Positions 1-9,682 are shown, counted from the first letter of the stretch. The stretch is 64,000 nt of DNA from a bacterium 1XD21-13 (GCA_009917555.1 QZDX01000009.1:84506-148505), one strand, 5' to 3'. Made by a program: numbers and translations. Notes: generated by a model not told the origin, from the letters alone.

Positions 1-1
1 T

Positions 2-1135
2 AAGATTGTAAGAAATGACATAACAAAAATGCATGTGGATGCTATCGTCAACGCGGCCAATGAGAGTCTTTTAGGAGGCGGAGGCGTGGACGGCTGTATT
101 CACCGGGCGGCAGGCAGAGGACTTCTGGAGGAGTGCCGGACCTTAAACGGCTGTCCCACCGGAAGCGCAAAGCTTACGGGAGGCTATGACCTTCCATGCC
201 GCTATGTAATTCATGCGGTAGGTCCTCGGTGGAGAGGCGGAAAAATGGGAGAGCGGGAGCTTTTAAGCTCCTGTTACCGTACTGCCCTGAAGCTGGCCGC
301 AGAGCAGCAGTGTGAGACGGTGGCATTTCCTTTGATTTCATCAGGAATCTATGGATACCCCAAGGATCAGGCCCTGCGTGTGGCCATGGATACCATCAGT
401 GAGTTTTTATTTGACCATGAGCTGCTGGTGTATCTGGTGATCTTTGATAAGGCATCCTATCAGATTGGTGAGAAGCTGTATCAGGACATTACGGCCTATA
501 TTGACGACCAATATGAGGAGGCTCATACGGAGCGTTACAGGGAAAGCGGCTGGCCGGAGATGCGTGGGGGGATGCCTGCGCCCATGTGCGCATCCATGCC
601 TGCCTCCGCAGGAGCTCCCCAGGCTGTTTCCGCAGAGACTCTCCAGGCTGCTTCCGGGAAATCCACGGATGCGAAGCCGTCCTTTTGGAAAAGAAAGAAA
701 AAGCCTGAGAAGGAGTTCCTGGAGGAAGTGTCCTATAGGGAGGCGGCCCCCCGGCCGAAGGCGGACCCTGGACTTGAGGAGCTGCTGCGGCAGATTGACG
801 AGAGCTTTTCCCAGATGCTTCTGCGAAAGATCGATGAAAAGGGAATGACAGACGCCCAGTGCTATAAAAAGGCAAATATAGACCGGAAGCTGTTTTCCAA
901 GATCCGCGGTGACATTCACTATAAGCCCAGCAAGCCCACGGCCCTGGCCTTTGCCATTGCCCTGGAGCTTCCCTTGGAGGAGACCAGGGATCTTTTAATG
1001 AAAGCAGGCTTTGCCCTGTCCCACAGCAACCGCTTTGATGTGATCATCGAGTACTTTATCGCCAAAGGCAATTACAATATTTTTGAGATTAACGAGGTTT
1101 TGTTTGCTTTTGATCAAAGCCTGCTGGGAGCATAG
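2..1135 (+). CDS. Macrodomain (ADP-ribose binding/hydrolase) protein with C-terminal helical domain, 5' partial
   Basis: The reading frame is open from base 2 and reads [20 protein letters not shown], so the true start lies before the window and the Met at 29 is internal. The first 150 or so visible residues are a macrodomain: [15 protein letters not shown] is the ligand-binding loop typical of O-acetyl-ADP-ribose deacetylase-type proteins, which remove or read ADP-ribose groups in the cytoplasm. A low-complexity Ala/Pro/Met linker (about residues 175-230) leads to a helical C-terminal domain (about 245-368) whose pattern [17 protein letters not shown] resembles an XRE-type helix-turn-helix. 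The fold of the C-terminal part is inference. A VWA gene follows 150 bp downstream on the same strand. Confidence 0.85.
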   Translation, partial: KIVRNDITKMHVDAIVNAANESLLGGGGVDGCIHRAAGRGLLEECRTLNGCPTGSAKLTGGYDLPCRYVIHAVGPRWRGGKMGERELLSSCYRTALKLAAEQQCETVAFPLISSGIYGYPKDQALRVAMDTISEFLFDHELLVYLVIFDKASYQIGEKLYQDITAYIDDQYEEAHTERYRESGWPEMRGGMPAPMCASMPASAGAPQAVSAETLQAASGKSTDAKPSFWKRKKKPEKEFLEEVSYREAAPRPKADPGLEELLRQIDESFSQMLLRKIDEKGMTDAQCYKKANIDRKLFSKIRGDIHYKPSKPTALAFAIALELPLEETRDLLMKAGFALSHSNRFDVIIEYFIAKGNYNIFEINEVLFAFDQSLLGA

Positions 1136-1285
1136 CGTACTGTCTGCCCGGCAATCAAACCATACACCAAGGATTTGTCGCCTGGTGAGCGACCATTTTA
1201 CGTGTCGGAAGCCTTATGATGTATTTAACAAATAACAGATGCAAGCAAGCTGTTAGTGGCAAACATCAAAAAGGAGGATGACACA

Positions 1286-1963
1286 ATGAAAAAGAATTTA
1301 ACGGAATTGGTATTTATTCTGGATCGCAGCGGCTCCATGAGCGGACTGGAAGGAGACACTATCGGCGGCTTTAACGGAATGCTTAAGAAGCAGAAAAAGG
1401 AAGAGGGAGAGGCTTACGTGACCACCATACTTTTCGATAACGTCTGTGAGCGGATTCATGACCGGGTGGAGCTTGGGAAGGTACCACCTATGACAGAGAA
1501 GGAGTATTCCGTAAGAGGCTGTACGGCCCTTTTAGACGCCATGGGAGAAGCCATTTCCCATATTGGGAATATCCATAAGTATGCAAGACCGGAGGATGTG
1601 CCGGAGCATACCCTTTTTATCATCACCACCGACGGAATGGAAAATGCCAGCCACCGGTACACCAGGGAGATGGTAAAGAGCATGGTGGAACGGCAGAAGG
1701 AGCGCTACGGCTGGGAATTCCTGTTCTTAGGGGCCAATATGGACGCCATTTCCGAGGCGGCTTCCTTTGGAATCGGCGCAGATCGGGCGGTGTCCTTTCA
1801 GTGCGACAGCGCCGGAACACAGCTCAATTACCAGGTGCTGGATGAGGCCATCTCCTGTGTCCGGGCCTCCGCTCCTCTTTCAGCCAATTGGAGCAGGCCC
1901 ATACGGGAGAATTTGGAAAAGGAAAAGAAACGTCCCAGGAGAAGCCTGTTTTCCCGAAAATAG
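1286..1963 (+). CDS. VWA domain protein
   Basis: Von Willebrand factor A domain of 225 residues making up nearly the whole protein. The metal-ion-dependent adhesion site DRSGSMS lies at residues 13-19, and TTDGMENAS supplies the later conserved Asp. There is no signal peptide, so it should be cytoplasmic. The start at 1286 is chosen because AAGGAGG sits 8 bp upstream; an in-frame ATG at 1256 has no ribosome site. The C-terminus ends in a basic tail. VWA proteins of this size often act as scaffolds with macrodomain, Ter or MoxR partners; the only nearby partner candidate is the upstream macrodomain gene. The function itself is unknown. Confidence 0.85.
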   Translation: MKKNLTELVFILDRSGSMSGLEGDTIGGFNGMLKKQKKEEGEAYVTTILFDNVCERIHDRVELGKVPPMTEKEYSVRGCTALLDAMGEAISHIGNIHKYARPEDVPEHTLFIITTDGMENASHRYTREMVKSMVERQKERYGWEFLFLGANMDAISEAASFGIGADRAVSFQCDSAGTQLNYQVLDEAISCVRASAPLSANWSRPIRENLEKEKKRPRRSLFSRK

Positions 1964-1987
1964 TAATGGAATTGAGGGTGATAAGCC

Positions 1988-3850
1988 ATGTTTGATATTG
2001 AAGAAGAATTGAAAAAGCTCCCCGCCAAGCCAGGGGTTTATCTGATGCATGACGAAAAGGATGCCATCATTTATGTGGGCAAGGCGATTTCCCTGAAAAA
2101 CCGGGTGCGTCAGTACTTCCAGTCCAGCCGGAATAAGGGGGTCAAAATCGAACAGATGGTGACCCACATTGCCCGCTTTGAGTATATCATCACCGATTCG
2201 GAGCTGGAGGCTCTGGTGCTGGAGTGCAACCTCATCAAAGAGCACAGGCCCAAATACAATACCATGCTCATGGATGACAAGACCTACCCCTATATTAAAG
2301 TAACCGTCAATGAAGAGTACCCCAGGGTGCTCTTTTCCCGTCAGCTGAAAAAAGACAAGGGAAAATATTACGGCCCTTACACCAGCGCGGGGGCGGTGAA
2401 GGATACCATCGATCTCATTCATAAGCTGTACCGTATCCGCACCTGCAGCCGGAATCTGCCCAGGGATATGGGAAAGGACCGGCCCTGCCTGAATTACCAC
2501 ATCAAGCAGTGCAACGCTCCTTGCCAGGGATACATTTCCAAGGAAGAGTATGGGAAAAATGTGGCAAAGGCGCTGGAATTTCTGAACGGAAATTACGGCC
2601 CGCTGATTCGGGAGCTGGAGGAAAAGATGAAGGCTGCTGCGGACGCCATGGAGTTTGAGGCGGCCATTGAGCAGAGGGAGCTGTTAAACAGCGTGAAGCA
2701 GATTGCCCAAAAGCAGAAAATCACCCACAGCGATATGGAGGATAGGGACATTATTGCCCTGGCAAGCGAGGGTGAGGACGCGGTGGTCCAGGTGTTCTTT
2801 ATTCGGGACGGACGGCTCATTGGCCGGGATCATTTTTATCTTCGGATAGCGGAGGGAGAGCAGACCAAGGAAATCTTGAGCAGCTTTATCAAGCAGTTTT
2901 ATGCGGGAACGCCCTATATTCCCAGGGAGCTGATGCTTCAGGAGGCCATAGAGGACGGCGAAGTCATTGAGCAGTGGCTTTCCGCCCGGAAGGGGCACCG
3001 GGTTTACTTACGGATTCCCAAGATTGGAACCAAGGAAAAGCTGGTGGAGCTGGCGAAGAAAAATGCCGCCCTGGTGCTGAGCCAGGATAAGGAAAAGATC
3101 AAGCGGGAGGAGGGCCGCACCATCGGCGCCATGAAGGAGATTGCCTCCCTCCTGGGGCTTTCGGACATCAGCCGGGTGGAGGCATTCGATATCTCCAACA
3201 CCAACGGCTTTGAATCTGTGGGCTCTATGGTGGTCTACGAGAGGGGAAAGCCCAAGCGCAGCGATTACCGGAAATTTAAGATACGCTCGGTGAAGGGGCC
3301 GGATGATTACGCCAGTATGCGCGAGGTGCTGACGCGGCGCTTCCTTCACGGCATGGAGGAGGAGCGACAGCTTAAGGACAAGGAGATTTCCAGCCAGTTT
3401 GGAAGCTTTACCAGGTTCCCGGATCTGCTGATGATGGACGGAGGCAGAGGGCAGGTGAATATCGCCTTGGAGGTCCTTAAGGAGCTGGGGCTTACGATTC
3501 CTGTCTGCGGTATGGTGAAGGACGACAATCACCGGACCAGAGGGCTTTACTTTCATAACGTGGAGATTCCCATTGAGAAGAATTCCGAGGGCTTCCGGCT
3601 GATTACGCGGATTCAGGATGAGGCCCACCGGTTTGCTATCGAGTATCACCGATCCTTAAGGAGCAAGGAGCAGGTGCACTCTGTTCTGGATGACATAGAG
3701 GGCATCGGGCCTTCCAGACGGAAGGCGCTTATGAAGCATTTTCAGTCATTGGAGGCCATACGGCAGGCGGATGTGGATACATTGGCCGGGGTTCCCTCTA
3801 TGAATCGGCGGGCGGCGGAGAAGGTGTATGGTTTTTTCCATGAAAAATAG
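1988..3850 (+). CDS. uvrC: UvrABC excinuclease subunit C
   Basis: Nucleotide excision repair nuclease that makes both incisions around a lesion with UvrA and UvrB. Full length at 620 residues. The GIY-YIG domain is at the N-terminus ([19 protein letters not shown], about 15-35). A cysteine cluster follows ([22 protein letters not shown], near 150-185), known in this family as an iron-sulfur ligand region. Then come the UVR motif (about 205-240), the RNase H-like endonuclease core ([21 protein letters not shown]) and a C-terminal helix-hairpin-helix ([17 protein letters not shown]). It sits 24 bp after the VWA gene. A uvrC-hprK neighbourhood is common in Lachnospiraceae. Confidence 0.98.
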   Translation: MFDIEEELKKLPAKPGVYLMHDEKDAIIYVGKAISLKNRVRQYFQSSRNKGVKIEQMVTHIARFEYIITDSELEALVLECNLIKEHRPKYNTMLMDDKTYPYIKVTVNEEYPRVLFSRQLKKDKGKYYGPYTSAGAVKDTIDLIHKLYRIRTCSRNLPRDMGKDRPCLNYHIKQCNAPCQGYISKEEYGKNVAKALEFLNGNYGPLIRELEEKMKAAADAMEFEAAIEQRELLNSVKQIAQKQKITHSDMEDRDIIALASEGEDAVVQVFFIRDGRLIGRDHFYLRIAEGEQTKEILSSFIKQFYAGTPYIPRELMLQEAIEDGEVIEQWLSARKGHRVYLRIPKIGTKEKLVELAKKNAALVLSQDKEKIKREEGRTIGAMKEIASLLGLSDISRVEAFDISNTNGFESVGSMVVYERGKPKRSDYRKFKIRSVKGPDDYASMREVLTRRFLHGMEEERQLKDKEISSQFGSFTRFPDLLMMDGGRGQVNIALEVLKELGLTIPVCGMVKDDNHRTRGLYFHNVEIPIEKNSEGFRLITRIQDEAHRFAIEYHRSLRSKEQVHSVLDDIEGIGPSRRKALMKHFQSLEAIRQADVDTLAGVPSMNRRAAEKVYGFFHEK

Positions 3851-3894
3851 AAGGCAGTTATTTATCATACGGGGGGAGAGCAGGAGGTATTAAT

Positions 3895-4110
3895 ATGAAA
3901 AAGAAACTGAAGTTGCTTCAATATGGCATAAGTTCCGCCATCTTGATATGGGGCGCTATAGACTGTTTATATCAATTTATAGGATTGGTCACTCATCCGG
4001 AATGGAGTGCGGCACACTCTGTACCGTTTATATGGTTCTTGGTATTTTATTTTACACCTGCTGTTATCATATTTCTTGTGATTGCATTGATCAGGCATTT
4101 CATCAAGTAA
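3895..4110 (+). CDS. Small two-helix membrane protein, unknown function
   Basis: A 71-residue protein with a lysine-rich start (MKKKLKLL) and two hydrophobic stretches (about 14-32 and 45-67), predicted to span the membrane twice. AGGAGG lies 7 bp before the ATG. It is followed closely by a hairpin terminator. No family is recognised. It lies alone between uvrC and hprK and may be co-transcribed with uvrC, which ends 44 bp upstream. Confidence 0.65.
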   Translation: MKKKLKLLQYGISSAILIWGAIDCLYQFIGLVTHPEWSAAHSVPFIWFLVFYFTPAVIIFLVIALIRHFIK

Positions 4111-4138
4111 TCTATGGAGAGATAGCTGAATAAAATAA

Positions 4139-4170
4139 GAAAAGGGGCTCCTCTGGAAGCTCCTTTTCTA
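4139..4170 (+). terminator. Rho-independent terminator after the small membrane protein
   Basis: Stem with GAAAAGG...GCTCC on the left and GGAAGCTCCTTTTC on the right around a TCT loop, with one bulged or mismatched pair. It ends the uvrC-small protein unit before the hprK promoter region. The T-tract is within the stem base and short, so strength is uncertain. Confidence 0.6.
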
Positions 4171-4291
4171 CTGCCCAACTTTCCACTTCCTTATTGCAAC
4201 TCCCCCGCATCCTATGATAAAATAAAACCAGTTTACAACACCTGGGAAGGGTGAAAAAGTACGGAAACGGGAAATAAGAAAGGGAAAGACT

Positions 4292-5227
4292 ATGGCGGTT
4301 GTACAAAGCATTGAGCTCACAAAAATGGTTGAAAAACTGAATCTGAAAAACGAGACCCCGGACATTGACATGTCAGGGATGAAGCTGGTTACCCCGGAGG
4401 TGAACCGGCCGGCCCTGCAGCTGACAGGGTACTTTGATCATTTTTCATCGGAACGGGTGCAGATTGTAGGATATGTGGAATATACCTATCTTCAGAGCAG
4501 AACCAAGGAGGAAAAGGCTCCCATCTACGAGAGATTTTTCTCCAGCAATATTCCCTGTGTGGTCTACACCTCACAGACAGAGCCGGAGGAGGAGGCCCTG
4601 GAGCTGGCCCATAAGTATCAGGTGCCAATCTTAAGCACTCCGGTTATGACCTCCAACTTTATGGCAGAGGTCATCCGCTGGATGAACGTGGAGCTGGCCC
4701 CCCGGATCTCCATTCACGGCGTGCTGGTGGATGTGTACGGCGAGGGCGTGCTGATTATGGGTGAGAGCGGAATCGGAAAGAGCGAGACGGCTCTGGAGCT
4801 GATTAAGCGCGGCCACCGTCTGGTAACGGATGATGTGGTGGAGATTCACAAGGTCAGCGACGATTCCCTGGTAGGCCGTTCTCCTGAGATTACCAAGCAT
4901 TTTATTGAGCTTCGGGGTATCGGCATTGTGGATGTAAAGACCCTCTTCGGCGTGGAGAGCGTGAAGGAAACCCAGACCATTGACATGGTAATTAAGCTGG
5001 AGGATTGGGATAAGGACAAACAGTATGACCGTATGGGCCTCCAGGAGGAGTACACGGAGTTTTTGGGAAATAAGGTGGTCTGCCATTCTCTCCCCATTCG
5101 TCCGGGCCGGAACCTGGCGATTATCGTGGAGTCTGCGGCGGTCAACCACAGACAGAAGAAGATGGGCTACAATGCGGCGGAGGAGCTTTACCGCCGTGTT
5201 CAGGCAAATATTGCAAAGAGAGATTAA
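4292..5227 (+). CDS. hprK: HPr kinase/phosphorylase
   Basis: Bifunctional enzyme that phosphorylates HPr on Ser46 or removes the phosphate, the central switch of carbon catabolite repression in Firmicutes. At 311 residues it is full length. The P-loop GESGIGKSET lies at about 157-166, preceded by the conserved ISIHGVLVDVYGEG, and the family signature ELRGIGIVDVKTLFG lies near 205. The start is supported by GAAAGGGA just upstream. The next gene is a glucokinase 18 bp on, so carbon control and sugar phosphorylation are likely co-expressed. In relatives murB, rapZ and whiA often follow this region; here an accessory block does instead. Confidence 0.97.
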   Translation: MAVVQSIELTKMVEKLNLKNETPDIDMSGMKLVTPEVNRPALQLTGYFDHFSSERVQIVGYVEYTYLQSRTKEEKAPIYERFFSSNIPCVVYTSQTEPEEEALELAHKYQVPILSTPVMTSNFMAEVIRWMNVELAPRISIHGVLVDVYGEGVLIMGESGIGKSETALELIKRGHRLVTDDVVEIHKVSDDSLVGRSPEITKHFIELRGIGIVDVKTLFGVESVKETQTIDMVIKLEDWDKDKQYDRMGLQEEYTEFLGNKVVCHSLPIRPGRNLAIIVESAAVNHRQKKMGYNAAEELYRRVQANIAKRD

Positions 5228-5245
5228 ACAAAGGGGGAGCAGCAG

Positions 5246-6181
5246 ATGAAAAAGTATTGCTTTGGAGCGGATATCGGCGGAACAACCGTAAAGCTTGGCC
5301 TATTTGACACAGAGGGAAACGTACTGGACAAATGGGAGATTAAAACCCATACGGAAAATGAGGGAGCAGCCATTCTGCCGGACACAGCAGCAGCTATTTT
5401 GGCAAAGATGGAGGAGAGAAAGCTGAAGCCTGAGGAGGTTGCCGGAATCGGCGTGGGAGTTCCGGGACCCGTATCTATAGACGGTGTTGTTCCTCACACG
5501 GCCAACCTGGGCTGGGGGTATAAGGAAGTAACAAAGGAGCTTACCGAGCGTACAGGCCTTCCCAGCAAGGCGGCAAACGACGCCAATGTGGCGGCTTTAG
5601 GAGAGATGTGGATGGGCGGAGCCAAGGGACACAAGGATGTTCTGCTTTTGACCCTGGGAACCGGCGTAGGCGGCGGAATCATTGTGGACGGCAAGATCCT
5701 TACCGGAGCTCATGGCGCGGGCGGTGAGATTGGTCACATTCATGTGGAGGATAACGTAGAGGAGCACTGTGGCTGCGGCAACCAGGGATGTCTGGAGCAG
5801 TTTGCCTCCGCAACGGGAATCGCCCGTCTTGCCAGGGTAGCTCTGGCGGAGTGTGAGGAGCCCTCTCTTCTTCGTGAGGGAGAGGTGACGGCGAAGGCGG
5901 TCTTCGATGCCTTGAAGGAAGGGGATGAGCTGGCGAAGCGGGTAGTGGAACGCTTTGGAAAGTACCTGGGAACGGCCATCTCTGTGATGGCCGGCATCCT
6001 GGATCCGGAGGTTATTGTAATCGGCGGCGGTGTGTCAAAGGCCGGATGGATTCTTCTGGATTATATCCGCAAATACTATAAGCCTTATGCCTACAAGTCC
6101 TCCAAGGATACGGAATTCGCTCTGGCGCAGCTTGGGAACGATGCAGGGATTTATGGCTGTGCGAAGCTGATACTGGATTGA
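5246..6181 (+). CDS. ROK-family glucokinase
   Basis: Cytoplasmic sugar kinase that phosphorylates glucose with ATP. It is 311 residues long and complete. The phosphate-binding motif DIGGTTVKLG is at 9-18, the catalytic region ANDANVAALGE near 112, and the ROK zinc-binding signature CGCGNQGCLEQ near 175-185. The C-terminal adenosine motif VIGGGVSKAG is also present. GGGGGAGCAGCAG precedes the ATG. It follows hprK by 18 bp and probably shares its transcript. Substrate is assigned by family (glucokinase branch of ROK); fructokinase activity cannot be excluded from sequence. Confidence 0.92.
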   Translation: MKKYCFGADIGGTTVKLGLFDTEGNVLDKWEIKTHTENEGAAILPDTAAAILAKMEERKLKPEEVAGIGVGVPGPVSIDGVVPHTANLGWGYKEVTKELTERTGLPSKAANDANVAALGEMWMGGAKGHKDVLLLTLGTGVGGGIIVDGKILTGAHGAGGEIGHIHVEDNVEEHCGCGNQGCLEQFASATGIARLARVALAECEEPSLLREGEVTAKAVFDALKEGDELAKRVVERFGKYLGTAISVMAGILDPEVIVIGGGVSKAGWILLDYIRKYYKPYAYKSSKDTEFALAQLGNDAGIYGCAKLILD

Positions 6182-6347
6182 TGCCTATTAAATAAATTTT
6201 TTTCTTGCGCTTGGTATATAGATATGCTATTGTGAAAGTGCATTTTTTGTATCGGATCAGTGTGCGCTGAATATACTGGATAAGGTATATAATGACATTT
6301 GATGTACATTTGTGGTAACAGTTTGATTTTGGGAGAGTGGAAAAAGC

Positions 6348-6776
6348 ATGTATACAAGTGAAAAGATTTTTATCATGAAATTTCTTGCCGGATTGAAGAA
6401 ACTTGGTATAACGGAGATCCCGTATGATAATATGGAATTTTATAATGGAGCCGAGAGTATGCAGCAGTATTTTCAGCAACATAGAAAAGCCATGGGAAGT
6501 CATGCCAATGAATTGTCCATGCTTTTTCTGAAGAATCCGATGGGTGGAATTTTTTCTGAATTCAGAGAGGGCATTGCAAGACAGAATGGTGGCTTGATGA
6601 CCTTCGAGAATCCTCATTATGTCAGCGCAACCATAAAGCTTGACAGAGAAGGTGTGGATTATATTCTGAACCAAGAAGACAATCTGGATGTTTCGAATGA
6701 GCAGATATTGGAGCTTTCCAAAGCCTTTTGTTACGGTGCCGGACTTGCCTTTGAAGCTGAAGAGATTCAATATTGA
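6348..6776 (+). CDS. Hypothetical protein, 142 residues, upstream of HD/PRTase-like gene
   Basis: No family recognised. The protein is soluble, mixed alpha/beta in appearance and mildly acidic, with no signal or membrane segment. GGGAGAGTGG precedes the ATG at 6348. Its stop codon overlaps the first bases of a hairpin element (6772-6834) that leads into the HD-domain gene, so the two genes look like one unit. Base composition is AT-richer than uvrC-hprK-glk to the left, consistent with acquired DNA. A partner or regulator role for the HD protein is inference from position only. Confidence 0.7.
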   Translation: MYTSEKIFIMKFLAGLKKLGITEIPYDNMEFYNGAESMQQYFQQHRKAMGSHANELSMLFLKNPMGGIFSEFREGIARQNGGLMTFENPHYVSATIKLDREGVDYILNQEDNLDVSNEQILELSKAFCYGAGLAFEAEEIQY

Positions 6777-6834
6777 AAATAGAATTATCAATCGTGATTT
6801 GAGGTTAAATGGACATGCTTGCATGTCCATTTGA
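6772..6834 (+). promoter_or_regulatory. Two-hairpin leader element, copy A
   Basis: First part ATTGAAAATAGAATTATCAAT forms a weak stem around AGA. Second part is a strong stem: TTAAATGGACATGC pairs with GCATGTCCATTTGA around a TT loop. A GGAGG site and the HD-gene ATG follow within 20 bp. The same architecture occurs at 17265-17335 before a response regulator. The first parts are nearly identical in sequence, and the second-hairpin arms differ by matched base changes. See findings. Confidence 0.6.
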
Positions 6835-6849
6835 ATTATGGAGGCAAAA

Positions 6850-7452
6850 ATGCAGTTTAGAGATATATTTAAAACAGATGTATGCAGGGATTTGTTTAAA
6901 AGTGTAAATTGTTTTTCATCCCATTTTTTAAAGGGGTATAATGATCAAATTGAATCTTTGGGTTTTTATGCAAGACCCAAAGATATATTTGACTATATTT
7001 GGGGAACAGTTGAGCTTAGTGCAGTAGAAATATGTCTTTTGGATAGTCCGCTTATTCAACGTCTGCGCAATATAAAGCAGTTGGGGTTTGCGCATTATGT
7101 TTATTGCAATGCGGATTACAGCAGATTTGCACATACAATCGGGGTTGTGGAGATTTCAGGAAGAATGGCGAATGTGGTAACACGAAATTTAAAACAACCG
7201 ATTTTAAATAATCAGACCTTTTATATGCGGGAAGTTATTCGTCTTGCGGCAATTTTCCATGATTGTGGGCATATGTTTTACAGCCATGTATCGGAGAAAT
7301 TTTTCACAGATAATCCAAACTGTAAGTATAATCAAATGATTACCAAGGCACTTTCATATTTTAATGAGCAAATTTCCACAAGAGCAGCCTTTCATGAGAT
7401 GCTGAGTGTTATGATTGTGAACTCAGATGAGGTATATCGCCTTTTTCTCTGA
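6850..7452 (+). pseudogene. HD-superfamily phosphohydrolase, N-terminal part (frame broken at 7442-7446)
   Basis: This is the first 200 residues of an HD-domain, SAMHD1/dGTPase-like phosphohydrolase (COG1078 type). It has IQRLRNIKQLG, then SRFAHTIGVVEIS carrying the first metal-site His, then HDCGHMFYSH carrying the HD pair. The last conserved Asp (GAIDADRMDYLSRD) is only found after the frameshift, in the next entry. The frame ends EVYRLFL-stop. Moving back one base at a run of five T restores EVYRLFSLIAKHMEHSRI, which joins the next reading frame smoothly. A six-T run would make one gene of about 908 residues. Start 6850 is preferred to 6838 because GGAGG lies 5 bp before it. Confidence 0.8.
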
Positions 7453-9575
7453 TAGCGAAACATATGGAACATTCCAGAATTCGGGAAAATGAAGAAACGG
7501 ACTTACTGATTGACTATATTTCAGGGCTGATTGTTGGCACAGCTGTGGATAAAAATATTTTGCCCTACTCTATGATAATTAAAGGTGCGATTGATGCCGA
7601 TCGCATGGACTATCTATCAAGGGATTCCAGTACTACAAAGGTTCCCTTAGCAGTGGACATAGGAAGACTAATCAATAAAGTGACGGTGGTTAAAATAAAT
7701 GACTATCAGCCATCCAGGGTTTGGAATGATCATACAACGGAGGATTATCCATATCAAAGCATGGCTATCCAATACTCCGCACGAAGGCTTATTGGCCAAT
7801 TATCTATGGCACGTTCAATATTCTATCAAAGTATTTATTTTCATCATAAAAAGCTGACAGCGGAAGCTATGTTTCGGAAGGCTTGTGAATATATCTTTGA
7901 ATTAACACCAGATATGGATTTTTCACAAATCATGTCTTTCCATGATCATATTTTTAATGAATATTTTGCTGAAGTTATGGTTCCCCCAAAATATCGTGAT
8001 GATTCAAAATGCAGAGTTGCATACGATATACTCATTCGAATCAGAGATCGCAACTTATATAAAAGGGTTGCCAGCTTTTCGCAGGATGTACTTGATTCGG
8101 TTGAAAATTATGTTTATGAATCCTTTGTGACAAATGTTATAGAGGATCAGGCATCAGAGGCTTATTCATTTTTTGTAAAGCGGTTGACAGAGGAATATTA
8201 TAAAGTACTGGATTGCTTAAATAAACAGCGGCCTGCAGATCCTCCAGCATTTATGTTTATTGAAGCCAATTGGATTAACAAAATGACAGATGACATTCCG
8301 GTAGATTTTGGGAATGCGCCTTACAGAATGTCTTCTCAGATATATAAGGAGACTCCTACCTTTGGGGAAGAAAACCGCCAGAAGGAATATTATCTGGTAA
8401 CGGATCAAGATGAGAGAGAATTGGTTTATGCAGCACTAGAACGGGTTCTGTACCTGCAATATAAAATCAGGATTCAGGAAAATGCATATACTTGCGCAAA
8501 ATTTACTAGTGAGCAGTTGGATAAAATAAAGGGGAAATTATTGGAGGACAATTATTATAACGATTCTCTTTGTCTTTTGTCTGATCGAATTATAAAGCAG
8601 CTGTATGATTCGCAGCTGTTTCGAAATGTGGCCAATAAATATCGAAGCTTTATAGGGGTAAGGCAATCACGGGTAACGGAGAGCTCTCTGTTCCAATATT
8701 TAAGACAGTATCTGCTGGTATATTGTAATAAAGAAGAGATTAGATACCTGTTAGACGGTGTGTTGCGCTTGCTTATGGAAGCAACCTTTATAGATCGAGA
8801 ATTTTTTTCGGGAAATGTTTCATCACTTATGAAAAAAATTTTAGAAAAGGGATATAAAAATAATTACATGGTTAAATTAGGCGGAGCTTTTGATAGCGCA
8901 AACAGGCTCACATACTATTTTAATGACATCAAAGAAAAGAGGGAATTTAATTTTGTTGAAACGGTACCTGATACATTAAAAATTGCAAACAACTCTGATA
9001 GCTGTATAGTGTTTTTTGATGATGGTGCTTATTCCGGTAAGCAGGTAGTGTCTATCTTTCAGGAACTTATGGGAGTTCCCGTTGAACAAAGAGAAACTAA
9101 TGAAACGCATACAAAAGAATTGGATGAGGAAAGTAAAAGACTGATTCAATCATCAAGAATTATATTGGCATACATATGTTTTAATAAAAACTCGGAGAAA
9201 TGGATATTGGACAAGCTGATTGAATTGGGAATAGGGAACGTAGAAATTGTTTTTGAAAGAGATCTTTCCCAAAAAGTATTTTCCAGGCCAGGGGAGATTT
9301 TTTCATCTGAAAAGCAATGTGAGGTTGTAAAGAGTAAACTGGTGGAAATCGGATATCAGGTACAACGTTCTTCAAAGGTTAAGGCAGATGGGAAAACCTT
9401 CAAGGAAAGATGGGATGAAAAGCGGGTTAAAAATTCTGCATTGGGCTATAACGACGCACAGCAGATGGTTGTATTTGAGTTTAATGTCCCTACCTATACA
9501 CTGACGCCTTTTTGGCAGAATGGGAGCTATCAGGGAACGAAGTGGAAGGGGTTGTTTCAAAGAACAGATAAATAG
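7449..9575 (+). CDS. HD phosphohydrolase continuation with C-terminal phosphoribosyltransferase-like domain
   Basis: Continues the HD protein in another frame; the first ATG in this frame is 7464. It supplies the last HD-site motif, GAIDADRMDYLSRD. A long helical region of roughly 400 residues follows. Near residue 515 from that ATG comes CIVFFDDGAYSGKQV, which looks like the PRPP-binding DDxxxSG loop of phosphoribosyltransferases and PRTase-CE-like proteins. HD proteins of this branch hydrolyse nucleotides, often dNTPs. A PRTase-like partner suggests nucleotide or base chemistry, possibly in phage defence. The HD assignment is firm; the PRTase assignment is tentative. A strong promoter of the next unit starts 78 bp after the stop. 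Confidence 0.75.
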   Translation: MIAKHMEHSRIRENEETDLLIDYISGLIVGTAVDKNILPYSMIIKGAIDADRMDYLSRDSSTTKVPLAVDIGRLINKVTVVKINDYQPSRVWNDHTTEDYPYQSMAIQYSARRLIGQLSMARSIFYQSIYFHHKKLTAEAMFRKACEYIFELTPDMDFSQIMSFHDHIFNEYFAEVMVPPKYRDDSKCRVAYDILIRIRDRNLYKRVASFSQDVLDSVENYVYESFVTNVIEDQASEAYSFFVKRLTEEYYKVLDCLNKQRPADPPAFMFIEANWINKMTDDIPVDFGNAPYRMSSQIYKETPTFGEENRQKEYYLVTDQDERELVYAALERVLYLQYKIRIQENAYTCAKFTSEQLDKIKGKLLEDNYYNDSLCLLSDRIIKQLYDSQLFRNVANKYRSFIGVRQSRVTESSLFQYLRQYLLVYCNKEEIRYLLDGVLRLLMEATFIDREFFSGNVSSLMKKILEKGYKNNYMVKLGGAFDSANRLTYYFNDIKEKREFNFVETVPDTLKIANNSDSCIVFFDDGAYSGKQVVSIFQELMGVPVEQRETNETHTKELDEESKRLIQSSRIILAYICFNKNSEKWILDKLIELGIGNVEIVFERDLSQKVFSRPGEIFSSEKQCEVVKSKLVEIGYQVQRSSKVKADGKTFKERWDEKRVKNSALGYNDAQQMVVFEFNVPTYTLTPFWQNGSYQGTKWKGLFQRTDK

Positions 9576-9653
9576 TTTTACTGTCTGGACATAAGGCATA
9601 AAATTTACCAAGGATCTTCCAAAAAGTGACATTTTTTTTGACACCGGAAACCA

Positions 9654-9682
9654 TTGACTTTTTTGGGAGGCTGTACTAGAAT
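9654..9682 (+). promoter_or_regulatory. Sigma-A-type promoter of short leader RNA
   Basis: TTGACT at 9654-9659, 17-bp spacer, TAGAAT at 9677-9682. The predicted transcript begins near 9689 and meets a terminator at 9723-9759 about 35 nt later, so it makes either a short RNA or an attenuated leader. Confidence 0.7.

Noticed and set aside
2720..3649. Long leftward frames within uvrC, and similar ones within asnS and secA
   Set aside because: Antisense shadows caused by codon bias of real genes with full domain content.
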